The notes below the pieces were generated by a model. That model worked only from the letters and a program-made list of their open reading frames with translations. It was not told the DNA's origin and made no database searches. A DNA stretch of 62,000 nt from Mesostigma viride (lineage: Eukaryota; Streptophyta; Mesostigmatophyceae; Mesostigmatales; Mesostigmataceae). Location of the stretch: positions 727,501 to 789,500 of the forward strand of contig RPFO01000219.1 in the NCBI GenBank assembly GCA_009746045.1, read 5' to 3'. Below, piece after piece: positions 62,000-62,000 of this stretch. The stretch's first letter is position 1, and every line of letters begins with the position of its first letter. The translations under genes were made by a program, and so were the position numbers.

Positions 62000-62000
62000 A

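Overview
The window is eukaryotic nuclear DNA, built mostly of nested transposable elements and tandem repeats. The only gene that looks like an ordinary host gene is a two-exon, minus-strand gene (55630-57150). It encodes a ferredoxin-like [4Fe-4S] segment fused to a metallo-beta-lactamase-fold domain, an arrangement I know from plant and green-algal plastid proteins. With GT-AG introns, L1-like LINEs, Copia and chromoviral Gypsy elements and hAT-type fragments, this suggests a green alga or relative with a repeat-rich genome. I would not name a genus.

Layout. 1-800: a 36-bp tandem array, a 112-bp hairpin and a 91-bp duplication. 800-4200: no convincing gene. 4203-12600: an L1-type LINE ORF1 on the minus strand, split by an uninterrupted (CTG)n tract of about 7.42 kb (about 2,474 units). 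13290-14240: a second ORF1 copy with no tract, which shows where the tract arose. 14370-17870: several minisatellites and one orphan ORF. 17896-27386: a very young Copia-type LTR element with 5-bp target duplications and non-canonical AGTT...AACT LTR ends. Its RNase H is split by a 1.9-kb TTAA-flanked DNA transposon.

28600-44237 holds one L1-type LINE on the plus strand, cut into pieces by an 11-kb DNA element with perfect 27-bp terminal inverted repeats (29751-40801) and by a second copy of the TTAA family (41171-43093). A 9.7-kb Gypsy chromovirus (44243-53984, 5-bp target duplication) follows. The 11-kb element carries two divergent genes: a DDE/RNase H-like (DUF7869-type) transposase with a GC-rich repeat in its middle, and a zinc-finger, Gln-rich partner protein with an intron. 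I consider it the best candidate for an undescribed system. 54-62 kb: a foldback element, the host gene, an LTR-like stretch, a chromoviral integrase/chromodomain remnant interrupted by a 378-bp insertion with 20-bp direct repeats, and a hAT-type fragment running off the end.

Most element reading frames break at mononucleotide runs by one base, even in the Copia copy whose LTRs are nearly identical. Consensus indel errors may therefore explain part of the apparent decay. Domain names and similarities are from memory and by eye; no search or alignment was run.
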